A stretch of DNA of 64,000 nt from Nocardiopsis_B sediminis (GTDB lineage Bacteria > Actinomycetota > Actinomycetes > Streptosporangiales > Streptosporangiaceae), in NCBI RefSeq assembly GCF_042650565.1, contig NZ_JBHSBH010000015.1:248001-312000 (forward strand), read 5' to 3'. Shown in pieces: positions 26,919 to 34,520 of this stretch. Within the stretch, counting starts at the first letter, position 1. Every line of letters begins with the position of its first letter. The translations under genes and the position numbers were made by a program. The notes beneath the pieces are model-generated. The model was not told the DNA's origin and ran no database searches. It saw only the letters and a list, made by a program, of their open reading frames with translations.

Positions 26919-26964
26919 GGGGTAGCACTCCTACCCCCTTAATCAGGGGTACATTCTGTACCCC
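26919..26964. promoter_or_regulatory. Tandem operator pair before the cargo operon
   Basis: Two inverted repeats of identical design: GGGGTAG-CACTC-CTACCCC (26919-26937) and GGGGTAC-ATTCT-GTACCCC (26946-26964). Arms are 7 bp, spacers 5 bp, centres 27 bp apart. They lie between the XRE gene end and the start of the small basic protein, in the presumed promoter. The neighbouring XRE protein is the obvious candidate ligand. Confidence 0.75.
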
Positions 26965-26976
26965 CCGCCTTGGGCT

Positions 26977-28194
26977 CTAGGAATGCGGAGTAACCCCGAT
27001 CTCACGCGCTAGATGCTCGGCGTCGGCGCGCACTAGGGCATTTCCCCGCGTCGCCAGGTCATTTACGGCACTTCGGGTGAATAGGTTGAATTTCACCGTC
27101 TCGGGAGATTTGGCGTACGCCTTGGAGAGGAGATGCATTACCGCGACATCTTCCTTTTGCAGCCGGTAGGCGCGCGCGGACTCGATCATATGGAAGCTCT
27201 GCCGGGTGAGCGATGGTATGGAGTTGAAGTCCACCTTTCCCGCTGCCTCAACAGCACTTCCGCTGCTGACGGAATCGAGATTGATGGTGATTGCGTACGC
27301 GTCAACCATTCCCCGTCCAAACAACAGCCAAGGGTGCGAGTATCCATCGCCAAGCTTTCTTGCGATACGGTCCGCCTTGTCCCAGTAATGATGTGCATCG
27401 CCAGACCTACCGATTTTAGCGAAGGATAGCGCACAGGCGAGTTGCAACAATCCGAATTCGGCGAGATCTTCGCGACTGGCGTCTGGGTCTAGCGTGCTTG
27501 CGGCTCGAACGGCCAAATCCACGCGCGATTCATGGGCTTCTCCCGCGTCCCGAAAAACGTGCGACATGTACCATGCCGCTGCGGCAATAGACCTCGGAGA
27601 ATCTGCGTCCTGCGCCGCTGTCATTGCTCGATCACCCGTGAGGGTAACGAATTCTGCGGCAGGCTGGAAGCTTAGGAAAAGCTGCGAAATATGGTATGCT
27701 TGAGCAAGTAGTTTTCGGACCTTCCGTCGCTCATTGCCTTCATATGCGCGCTCGGCTTGACGCAGATCGGAAATCAGGTCCGGGATTAGTTCCGAAACCC
27801 CCGTCCGATGATATGGGGTGCCGTGCCACACCTTCCATGCGCGTGACACACGGTGCTCCAGTGAATCCACGGTTTCGGGCTCATCGCTGATTTCCCCGAA
27901 ATGGTAGGCGGTGAGTGCTCGCCTAACGTCCGCCAGTGCATGATGGGAGGATTTATTGTACGTGACCGCCGACATGCCAGCATCCCCGACCAATTCACTG
28001 ATGTCACTAACTCCGATGATCTCCCCAAGCCTCATCAGGACATGAATCCGAGGAATCTGCAATCGACCATTCTCTACGGCCTTTACCCATTCTGCGGACT
28101 TTCCCAGCAACTGGCCGACCACAGGTCGAGTGAGCCCGGCGCGTTCCCGGGCCGCCTTAACCCGTTTACCAAACGTACCCTCGTCATTCGACAT
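26977..28194 (-). CDS. XRE-family HTH regulator with TPR-like C-terminal region
   Basis: 405 residues from the ATG at 28194, with GGAGG seven bases upstream. The N-terminal HTH is clear: FGKRVKAARERAGLTRPVVG, QLLGKSAEWVKAVENGRLQI, PRIHVLMRLGEIIGV. The remaining 320 residues are helical, with repeated SRAWKVWHG, AQAYHISQLFLSF and AVRAASTLDPDAS segments typical of the Streptomyces XRE/TPR regulators associated with WhiJ-like and HATPase genes. Base composition is markedly less GC-rich than the chromosome around it, fitting a foreign origin. It probably binds the tandem operators just downstream of its own stop. Confidence 0.88.
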   Translation of the reverse strand: MSNDEGTFGKRVKAARERAGLTRPVVGQLLGKSAEWVKAVENGRLQIPRIHVLMRLGEIIGVSDISELVGDAGMSAVTYNKSSHHALADVRRALTAYHFGEISDEPETVDSLEHRVSRAWKVWHGTPYHRTGVSELIPDLISDLRQAERAYEGNERRKVRKLLAQAYHISQLFLSFQPAAEFVTLTGDRAMTAAQDADSPRSIAAAAWYMSHVFRDAGEAHESRVDLAVRAASTLDPDASREDLAEFGLLQLACALSFAKIGRSGDAHHYWDKADRIARKLGDGYSHPWLLFGRGMVDAYAITINLDSVSSGSAVEAAGKVDFNSIPSLTRQSFHMIESARAYRLQKEDVAVMHLLSKAYAKSPETVKFNLFTRSAVNDLATRGNALVRADAEHLAREIGVTPHS

Positions 28195-28445
28195 ATACAG
28201 CCTCCAAATACCTTGGTTTCCCAGCATAAGGGATGCGTGCCCACCACACCGAGCGGGCAGGCGTCGTAGCTGTTCCTATGAGCACATGGGGGGTGCTAGC
28301 GGGCGGGGGTGTGTAGTCGTCGGCGACGGCGGATCCGGGCGGTGTGGGCACCCCTAACAAGCTCCCCGGCGACCTGCCCCCCGCCGCGCCCGCCTCGCCC
28401 TGCTCCTCGCGCCCGGCCGCGCTACCGGCGCCTAGCACACGAGAG

Positions 28446-28478
28446 GGGGCGCCCCCGGGTCCTTCCCGGCGGCGCCCC
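28446..28478. terminator. Hairpin terminator downstream of the integrase
   Basis: Arms 28446-28459 and 28465-28478 pair at 13 of 14 positions around a 5-nt loop, 11 bp beyond the integrase stop on the minus strand. It should isolate the integrase from the cargo genes. Confidence 0.7.
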
Positions 28479-28489
28479 TTCGTCACGCT

Positions 28490-30013
28490 CTACGCGGCGT
28501 CGAGCACCTCCACGCCGTCCCACGCGTGCCTCTTGCCGCGTCCTCTGCCGAGCGGATACAAGACGACTCTGAAGAGCAACCGCAGGATTTCCCGGCGGCG
28601 ACCCAACGACAGCGTGTCCCACAACTGCGCGGCATTCTCCGCCCCCACGAACGGCGACAACGGGCTGTGGCTGGTGGATTCCGACAGCTTTCCGTCGATC
28701 TCCGAAATCTGCGCCTCCACCACCGTGGAAATCGTCGCCAGCTGCGCCGCGTCTATCTCGCCGTTCGCGAACGCCATAGCGGCCTCGCTCTTACGCGTGC
28801 GAAGCGTCGCCTTCTCTGCCCGGAGCTTCGGTACATCCACGTCGGGCTTCGCCTTCACCAGGTCGGCGAGATCCGGGCGCGACAGCCGGTCAATCACACA
28901 AAACTCCAAGTACCGATCAAGGGATTCAGCGTCGTGGTAACAATGACCTCCCTCGAAGCACTTGTACGCCAGCTTCCCCCCAGATTTCCGTCCCACCGCG
29001 TGGGTAGACTCGGGGTGCTCGGCGCACTCTGCGATACGGGACGCGAACCACCGGGGCGTATTCCCCGGGCTCACCCTCCTTGCCGGGTCGGAGAATAGCT
29101 CGATGAAATTCTGGCGCCGCTCCTCCGAAATGATCTCCGGCCACGCATTCCATTTCACAATCTCCCCCTTGTGCACCGAGTGTCCGGATACGCGTGGATG
29201 CGTGAGGATCCCGCGGATGACTTTCGACGTCCACCCCTGGTGCTCGACATCCCGGCCGCCGCGCCGGAGCGTTTTCCCTGCCTTCTGCGACACCGTCAGT
29301 ACACCGCGTTTCTTCAGGTCAAGGAGGATCTGGTTCAGCTTCACGCCGTCGTCAAGGTCGTCGGCCCACCTGCGGATCTCGTCGCGCTCCTCGATGTTGT
29401 GCTGCGTCATGTCCAACACGGGGCGTTCCTCGTAGACCCTTTCCAGCGGCGGTGCCTTCGGGTTCACGCACACACTACGCACACGCCCAGAATCGACCCC
29501 CCACCCATAGGGGCGGCGTCCACCGCCATAGGTCCCATTGCGCCCCTGACGGCGTCGTGCAAGCGCAACCCGGTCGCCCCTGTGGCCGGACTCCCCCTGG
29601 GCCTTAAGCGTGTCCTCTAGGAAGTCCTGGCGCCCCTGATGGCGTCTGAAGTTGTATTCGGCGCCACGCGAATAGGAGTAGACGCGAACGTTCATCTCGA
29701 TGCAGAGCTGCATGAACGCGTCGGCCTCGACAACTTGGCGGTGCAGTCGGTTCGCGTGCCAGATGGTCACCGACGCAATGGTGTTCAACCTGATGTCGGA
29801 AAGAAGGCGCTCGTAGTCCTTCCGAGGTGCCCCAGAGAACGCCGAGACGTCATTGTCGGCGTAGGAGCGGGTGATGTCGCGTCCGTCTTCAGCCGCGAAG
29901 TCGACGTTGTCATCGTGCTGCGAGCTGACGCCGTCCCCGGTGCCGCTCTGGTCCAGCGAAATGCGCGAGTAGTCGACGTGGATGCGGTCGTCGGTCGTGT
30001 GTTGAGGGGCCAT
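28490..30013 (-). CDS. Large serine recombinase (site-specific integrase)
   Basis: 507 residues from the ATG at 30013. The catalytic resolvase domain has the nucleophile Ser in VDYSRISLDQSGTGDGVSSQ and family Arg residues in VTIWHANRLHRQVVEADAFM. A recombinase domain follows (GRRPYGWGVDSG, SKVIRGILTHPRVSGHSVHK), then a reduced Cys-containing zinc-ribbon-like stretch (ECAEHPE to YKCFEGGHCYHD) and a coiled coil. It would cut attP and attB at the TG dinucleotide. The gene starts only 34 bp inside the element end, so an integrated copy must be read from the host-gene side. Longer frames to 30202 run through the att site into host DNA. Confidence 0.93.
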   Translation of the reverse strand: MAPQHTTDDRIHVDYSRISLDQSGTGDGVSSQHDDNVDFAAEDGRDITRSYADNDVSAFSGAPRKDYERLLSDIRLNTIASVTIWHANRLHRQVVEADAFMQLCIEMNVRVYSYSRGAEYNFRRHQGRQDFLEDTLKAQGESGHRGDRVALARRRQGRNGTYGGGRRPYGWGVDSGRVRSVCVNPKAPPLERVYEERPVLDMTQHNIEERDEIRRWADDLDDGVKLNQILLDLKKRGVLTVSQKAGKTLRRGGRDVEHQGWTSKVIRGILTHPRVSGHSVHKGEIVKWNAWPEIISEERRQNFIELFSDPARRVSPGNTPRWFASRIAECAEHPESTHAVGRKSGGKLAYKCFEGGHCYHDAESLDRYLEFCVIDRLSRPDLADLVKAKPDVDVPKLRAEKATLRTRKSEAAMAFANGEIDAAQLATISTVVEAQISEIDGKLSESTSHSPLSPFVGAENAAQLWDTLSLGRRREILRLLFRVVLYPLGRGRGKRHAWDGVEVLDAA

Positions 30014-30028
30014 GAATCCATGATGCGC

Positions 30029-30066
30029 CTCAATTCGACTTTCGGCTGGTCGGCATCGCATTCGAC
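30029..30066. other. Attachment site, right end of the integrative element
   Basis: Element arm CTCAATTCGACTTTCGGC (30029-30046), crossover TG (30047-30048), then host sequence GTCGGCATCGC. Joined to the other end, the circular form would have two 18-bp arms around TG matching as an inverted repeat at 14 of 18 positions. Confidence 0.85.
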
Positions 30067-31422
30067 CGCGGGGCGGTTGCAGTGGGGGAACCGGCAGGTC
30101 CGGTCCCGGGAATCGATATGGGAGCGGAGTAGTGGGGGCGGCCGGTAGGCGGTGGTGCCATCGGCCACCGGGTTTCCGTCGTCGTCGACCACCGTGTAGC
30201 ACCAGCGGGTGGCCTTGGAGGTCGCTCCCTTGGCCAGGTCCCGGGCGGCTTCTGCGAGGATCGGCCCGTGCCCCGCGATCTCCCCCAGCGCCCGGGACTC
30301 CTTGCCGCCCATCTCCTTCGGCAGCGCCGAGAGCGGGATGATCACGTGGAGCTTCCCCACGGGGCTGAAGGGCGCGGGGGTGGCGGTGGCCATCCCGGGG
30401 ATGACCACCTGCGCCCGCCCCTGGTCCTCACCCGGTGTCTGGCCGGGGGTGCGGCCGCAGGCGGCGCACGCAGCGGCGGCCGGGGCGGCCGCAGTGCCTT
30501 CGGACCGCTCGGCGCGTTCTGCTCCGGTGTCCTCGACACCATGCTCGGCGGCATCGACCGGGATCTCCAGCCCCAGGGTCAGCGGCAGACGCCCCAGCAG
30601 CAGGCCCACGGCCACATCGGCGCGGATCTGGTCGAGGGTGACCTTCGCGGCCCAGTGGTCCATGTCCTTGGCGCCGGGGGCATCGGCGCGCATCGCGCGG
30701 GCGATGGCGGCGATGCGCTGTTCGACGGCCAGGGCGTCGGTGGCGTCGATGTCGGTGATCTCCACCGAGCCGGTTCCGGCTTCCTGGGGGCCGCCGTCGT
30801 AGATGCGGAGCTGGCGGTTGGCGATGGTGCGGGCCTTGCGCTCCTCGGCCTTGGCCGGGTCCAGCTCCACCACGGTCTTCTTGGCGAGGTTCATCAACGC
30901 GCGGCCGGACTTGTCGCCCATCTTGGCGAGCATGCGCTCCTGGTAGGCGGTGGTGGTGGCCGGGTCCCAGTCCTCGGGGGCGGCGTCGGCGACGACGCGG
31001 GTGCGGTACTCGTCGATCTGCCCGGCCACCAACGCCTCACGCACGGCGGGGAAGGTTGCGCCCAGCCTTTGGGCGTGGGTGAGGCGGGCGTGGGCCAATC
31101 CGGGCGGGATGCCGAGTTCGCAGCCGATCTCGGCTGCGGCGTCCTCTTCGGCGGAAACCTGGAGGGGTGCGGGGGCTTCGCGTGTGCGGGTGAGGGCGAA
31201 GGTGGCCATGGCGTCGAGCTGGAAGGCCTCCAGCCACCGCTTGCAGGTCTCGGCTCGGACGATCAGGTCGAGCTGTTCGTCGCCGGTGAGGGTGGCGGTG
31301 TCGAGGGTGAGCATCCACTCCGGCATCAGCCCCCCGGCCAGCGGCTCAGGCGCAAGGGCGGACTGGTCGTCGTCGGGGGTCACCTCCCGGGGGAGGTCGG
31401 TGATGGCGTGGGGAGTGCTCAT
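30046..31422 (-). pseudogene. N-terminal part of the split DUF222-HNH endonuclease gene
   Basis: About 459 codons of a DUF222 (13E12/REP13E12-type) protein: LTGDEQLDLIVRAETCKRWL, the central helical DUF222 region (KMGDKSGRALMNLAKKTVVE), then PPPLLRSHIDSRDRTCRFPH and NRPAVECDAD, where the HNH motif is cut. Past the junction the frame runs about 87 residues into the element, to 29785, overlapping the integrase start. The remaining HNH sequence is at 24315-24503. Such proteins are common, often multicopy, in actinomycetes; nuclease activity is presumed from the HNH motif. As it stands the protein lacks the catalytic HNH half. Confidence 0.93.
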
Positions 31423-31640
31423 GACCTCATTCTATCGAACACCTGTTCGCAACACAAGGAGTTATTTAATGACTTCTCTGGGTGGTTCGTGCTGATCAGG
31501 CGCAAGCCCGGACGTGCGCGGCGCCCCGCCAGGGACGCCGCCGCCCGGCTGCGGCCCCGCCGCCCACCGCCACCCGGAGCCGCCCCGACCCGCACCCCAC
31601 GCACACGGACCATCCGACCGCCGGCCGGGGCCCACCGCTC

Positions 31641-31731
31641 ACCGTCGCTGCCCGCTTGAACAGCAACCCCGCGACCACCCGGACCGTCCAAGCCACCCCG
31701 AACCCCCACTCGCCGTCGCTGCCCGCTTGAA
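31641..31731 (-). repeat. Two inverted copies of the 71-bp-period repeat (right side of the DUF222-HNH locus)
   Basis: The core, read on the minus strand as TTCAAGCGGGCAGCGACGGT (31641-31660) and TTCAAGCGGGCAGCGACGGC (31712-31731), recurs after exactly 71 bp. It matches the left-side copies in opposite orientation, so both sets point toward the split gene. The rest of the 364-bp gap 31423-31786 is GC-rich and holds no recognised gene; the host gene's promoter must lie here. Confidence 0.78.
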
Positions 31732-31786
31732 GCCCAACCCACCGCGTTCGGCAGGACGACCGGGTCACCAGGGCACATGGACCCGA

Positions 31787-32557
31787 TCACTCGACTCCGA
31801 GAGCCGCGAGGAGCCCACCAAGCGAGGGGAAATGCAGGTCCGGGGCGGTGATGCGGTCCGGGCGCGGTGTCGCGCCGAAGCCCGGTTTCTCGTGGCGGCG
31901 CTCGATCCAGCAGGTACGCAGGCCCAGCCGGGTCGCGACGCCGATGTCGTGGTACTGGCTCTGCGCCACGTGCAGCCAGTCCGCCCGGGAATGGCCGTGC
32001 GCGCTCTGCCGGGCGTGGCAGAACGAGAAGATCCGGGGATCGGGCTTCGCGGCGCCCGCGATGTCCGGGGTCACCAGGTCGTGGAAGGGGTCGCCCAGTG
32101 TGGCCGCCATCGCCCGGGCCGCCGCCGCGTCGGCGTTGGTGAGGGCGACGAGACGGAACCGGTGGCGCAGCGCCGCGAGCGCGTCGACGGCGTCGGGGAA
32201 GGCGGGCCAGTGCGGGATACCGGCGCGCAGCGTGTCCTCGGGGTCCGGGTAGGGCGGCAGGCGCAGCTCCGCGGCCATGTGCGGATAGGCGGCGTCGAGC
32301 AGGTCGGTGAAGGTGGCCTGCGGGTTCCGGCGGCCCTCGATGCGCTCGGCGCGTGCGTACGCCTCCAGGACCGCGCGGTCGGGGTGCCGCGCCCCGGTGC
32401 GCCCGGCCAGGCGGGCGACCGAGGCGAGGATGCCCGCCTCGAAGTCGATCAGCGTGCCGACCACGTCGAAGGTGAGCAGCCGGACCCCGAAGGGCCGGAA
32501 CGTCCCGCTCGTCCGGGGACCGGACGAGCGGGACGGCGAGGCCTCGTGGTGCGTCAC
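31787..32557 (-). CDS. HAD-superfamily hydrolase, haloacid dehalogenase type II-like
   Basis: 256 residues from a GTG that overlaps the upstream stop (GTGA). Motif I: LLTFDVVGTLIDFEAG with the nucleophile Asp. Motif II: RLVALTNAD. Motif III: GAAKPDPRIF with the Lys. Then HVAQSQYHDIGVATRLGLRT. This arrangement is that of L-2-haloacid dehalogenases and related phosphatases. It is coupled to the alcohol dehydrogenase-like gene and falls under the same TetR-type operators. Substrate unknown. Confidence 0.85.
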   Translation of the reverse strand: MTHHEASPSRSSGPRTSGTFRPFGVRLLTFDVVGTLIDFEAGILASVARLAGRTGARHPDRAVLEAYARAERIEGRRNPQATFTDLLDAAYPHMAAELRLPPYPDPEDTLRAGIPHWPAFPDAVDALAALRHRFRLVALTNADAAAARAMAATLGDPFHDLVTPDIAGAAKPDPRIFSFCHARQSAHGHSRADWLHVAQSQYHDIGVATRLGLRTCWIERRHEKPGFGATPRPDRITAPDLHFPSLGGLLAALGVE

Positions 32558-33606
32558 GGCTGCTCCCCCGGGGTGACGACGAGCTTGCCGAAGAAGCCCT
32601 TCGCCGTGAACGCCTCCTGCGCGGCGGCGAGCTCGCGCAGCGGGTACGCCCCGGCCAGCAGCGGGCGCAGGTCGCCGTTCTCGATGTGGGCGAGCAGCCG
32701 GGCGAAGTCGTCGTGGGTGCCGAACGACGATCCGATGAGGCTGAGTTGGCGCAGGTAGACGGTGCGCAGGTCGGCTTCGACGATCGGCCCGGCGATCGCC
32801 CCGGCGACCACGTAGCGGCCCAAGGGGGCGAGCGCGCGGATGAGCGGGGAGAACGAGGGACCGGCGACGACGTCGGCGACCACCGCGATCGGGCGGCCGG
32901 CGGCGGCGTCGCGCAGCCGTCCGGCGAGGTCGTCGGCGTCGCGCGGGACGGCGGCGATCGCCCCGAGGTCCAGCGCCCGGTCGCGCTTGGCGGCGCCCAC
33001 GACCGCGATCACGTCGGCGCCGCGTGCGGTGGCGAGCTGGATCAGCGCGGAACCGACCCCGCCGGAGGCCCCGGTGACCACGACGGTCTCGCCCTTGGTG
33101 ACGGCGGCGCGGTTCAGCATGCGCATCGCGGTCGCGTAGGCGGTGGGGAAGGTGGCGAGTTCGGTGTCCGACAGTGGGGAGTCGACGCGGTGGGCGTTCC
33201 CGGCCGGGACGGTGACGAGTTCGGCGAACCCGCCATCGCGCTCGCTGCCCAGGTACTCGGTGTCCACGAGTTCGCGCTCGCCGCCGCTGTAGAGCATGGG
33301 GTCGACGAGGACCCGTTCGCCGACGCGGGATCCGGGGACGTCCGGGCCCACCCGGTCGATGGTCCCGGCGACGTCGGCACCCTGGATCCGGGGGAAGGCG
33401 AGGGGCTCGCGGCGCCATCCGGCGCTCGACCCTGGGTCGTCCGGGGAGCCGTAGGCGCCTTCGCGGGTCCAGATGTCGGTGTTGTTCAGGCCCGCGGCCC
33501 CGACCCGGATGCGGACCTCGCCCGGTCCCGGGACGGGATCGGGGACGTCCGTGCGGTATTCGAGCCGTTCGGGGCCGCCGAAGCCGGTGAGGACCACAGC
33601 GCGCAT
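32554..33606 (-). CDS. Zinc-type alcohol dehydrogenase / quinone oxidoreductase (MDR family)
   Basis: 350 residues; GAGGAGGAG lies directly upstream of the ATG. MDR hallmarks: MRAVVLTGFGGPERLEYRTD, GEVRIRVGAAGLNNTDIWTR, FPRIQGADVAGTIDRVG, nucleotide loop VVVTGASGGVGSALIQLATA, and the C-terminal ELAAAQEAFTAKGFFGKLVV. The usual catalytic Cys is Asn (GLNNTDIW), as in several uncharacterised MDR groups, so it may be a reductase rather than a zinc alcohol dehydrogenase. It leads a two-gene operon with the HAD protein, divergent from a TetR regulator. Confidence 0.88.
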   Translation of the reverse strand: MRAVVLTGFGGPERLEYRTDVPDPVPGPGEVRIRVGAAGLNNTDIWTREGAYGSPDDPGSSAGWRREPLAFPRIQGADVAGTIDRVGPDVPGSRVGERVLVDPMLYSGGERELVDTEYLGSERDGGFAELVTVPAGNAHRVDSPLSDTELATFPTAYATAMRMLNRAAVTKGETVVVTGASGGVGSALIQLATARGADVIAVVGAAKRDRALDLGAIAAVPRDADDLAGRLRDAAAGRPIAVVADVVAGPSFSPLIRALAPLGRYVVAGAIAGPIVEADLRTVYLRQLSLIGSSFGTHDDFARLLAHIENGDLRPLLAGAYPLRELAAAQEAFTAKGFFGKLVVTPGEQP

Positions 33607-33641
33607 TTCTCCTCCTCAGGATGGGTGGATACGACGGGTGA

Positions 33642-33752
33642 ACCGGCCGGTCGATCGAGGTATACCGACCGGTGTGGTTACCTGACTTCGCCCACTCCAG
33701 CACGCCGCGGATCACGATGTCAATGGGAGGGGGAACACACCGGTCGGTATAC
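33642..33752. promoter_or_regulatory. Twin TetR operators in the divergent promoter region
   Basis: GTATACCGACCGGTGT (33660-33675) and its exact reverse complement ACACCGGTCGGTATAC (33737-33752) flank the intergenic centre. Each contains ACCG-NN-CGGT. A further perfect palindrome ACCGGCCGGT is at 33642-33651. TATACC on the minus strand and TATACT on the plus strand, inside the two sites, can serve as -10 boxes, so repressor binding would silence both directions. Confidence 0.82.
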
Positions 33753-33771
33753 TCGCGGCGAGGTGATGATC

Positions 33772-34347
33772 ATGCAGGAGGAGAAGGCGGCCCCACTGAC
33801 CCCGGCAGGGCGGCGGGTGCTGGACGCCGCGGCCGAGCTGTTCTACCGCGAGGGCATCCACGCGGTCGGCGTCGACGCGGTCTCGGCGGCTGCGGGGGTG
33901 ACCAAGAAGACGCTGTACGCGTGCTTCGGGTCGAAGGAACGGCTGGTCGCCGCCTACCTCGCCGAGCGCGACGAGCGCTGGCGGACGTGGCTCACCTCAT
34001 GGGTGACGGAGCGCGCGACGACGCCGGCCGAGCGGGTGACGGCGACGTTCGACGCACTGGAGGCCTGGCTCGACCGGGAGGGCACCCGCGGCTGCGCGTT
34101 CGTGAACGCCCTGGCCGAGATCCCGTCTGCGGACCACCCGGGACACCACGTGGTGCTGGAGCACAAACGGTGGATGCTCGGCTACCTCACCGAACTAGCA
34201 GCGGAGGCGGGCAGCCCCGACCCGGCCGCGACCGGCGGCGTGCTGTTACTGCTCCACGAGGGCGTGACGGTGTCAGCGGGCACGGGAGTCCCCCCATCGG
34301 CGACCACCCGTGCCCGCGAAGCGGCATCGGCCCTGCTCGCGGGGTGA
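33772..34347 (+). CDS. TetR family transcriptional regulator
   Basis: 191 residues. HTH: GRRVLDAAAELFYREGIHAV, GVDAVSAAAGVTKKTLYACF, GSKERLVAAYLAERD. The C-terminal domain (CAFVNALAEIPSADHPGHHV) matches TetR_C_33/YcdC-like regulators. GAGG lies eight bases before the ATG at 33772; earlier in-frame starts at 33763 and 33766 would overlap it. It should repress itself and the divergent oxidoreductase-HAD operon through the twin operators. Confidence 0.88.
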   Translation: MQEEKAAPLTPAGRRVLDAAAELFYREGIHAVGVDAVSAAAGVTKKTLYACFGSKERLVAAYLAERDERWRTWLTSWVTERATTPAERVTATFDALEAWLDREGTRGCAFVNALAEIPSADHPGHHVVLEHKRWMLGYLTELAAEAGSPDPAATGGVLLLLHEGVTVSAGTGVPPSATTRAREAASALLAG

Positions 34348-34351
34348 GGGG

Positions 34352-34519
34352 TTAGAAGGCGTCGATATCGGCGACCAGCGCGGTCCACTCATGCGCAGAG
34401 AAGGAGAGTGTCGCCTCACTGCGGTGTCTACTGTCCCGGACCAGGGTCGGCGATCCCTCGGCGACCTCCACACAGTCGCCGTGGGCGTGGCTATACGTGC
34501 TCTTGTGGAACTCCGACAT
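34352..34519 (-). CDS. DUF397 domain protein
   Basis: 55 residues: MSEFHKSTYSHAHGDCVEVA, then SPTLVRDSRHRSEATLSFSA and HEWTALVADIDAF. This is the standard DUF397 pattern (S-CVEVA, VRDS, F-W-AF). Such proteins are encoded beside XRE-DUF5753 regulators and are thought to act with them as a toxin-antitoxin-like or developmental regulatory pair (WhiJ systems). Only one base separates its ATG from the stop of the XRE gene. Confidence 0.92.
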   Translation of the reverse strand: MSEFHKSTYSHAHGDCVEVAEGSPTLVRDSRHRSEATLSFSAHEWTALVADIDAF

Positions 34520-34520
34520 G

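Larger units (their letters stand above)
24502..30048 (-). mobile_element. 5.5-kb serine-integrase integrative element inserted in a DUF222-HNH gene
   Basis: The ends are defined by the split host gene: the N-terminal part stops at 30049 and the HNH tail resumes at 24501, and the junctions share only TG. Excision would remove 5,545 bp and restore an in-frame 521-codon gene. All cargo genes run on the minus strand, like the host gene. In order of transcription they are the large serine integrase, an XRE regulator, a small basic protein, a degenerate HATPase, a zinc-finger protein and a BldC-like HTH protein. I see no replication, transfer or virion gene, so movement beyond integration/excision would need helper functions. 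Confidence 0.9.
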
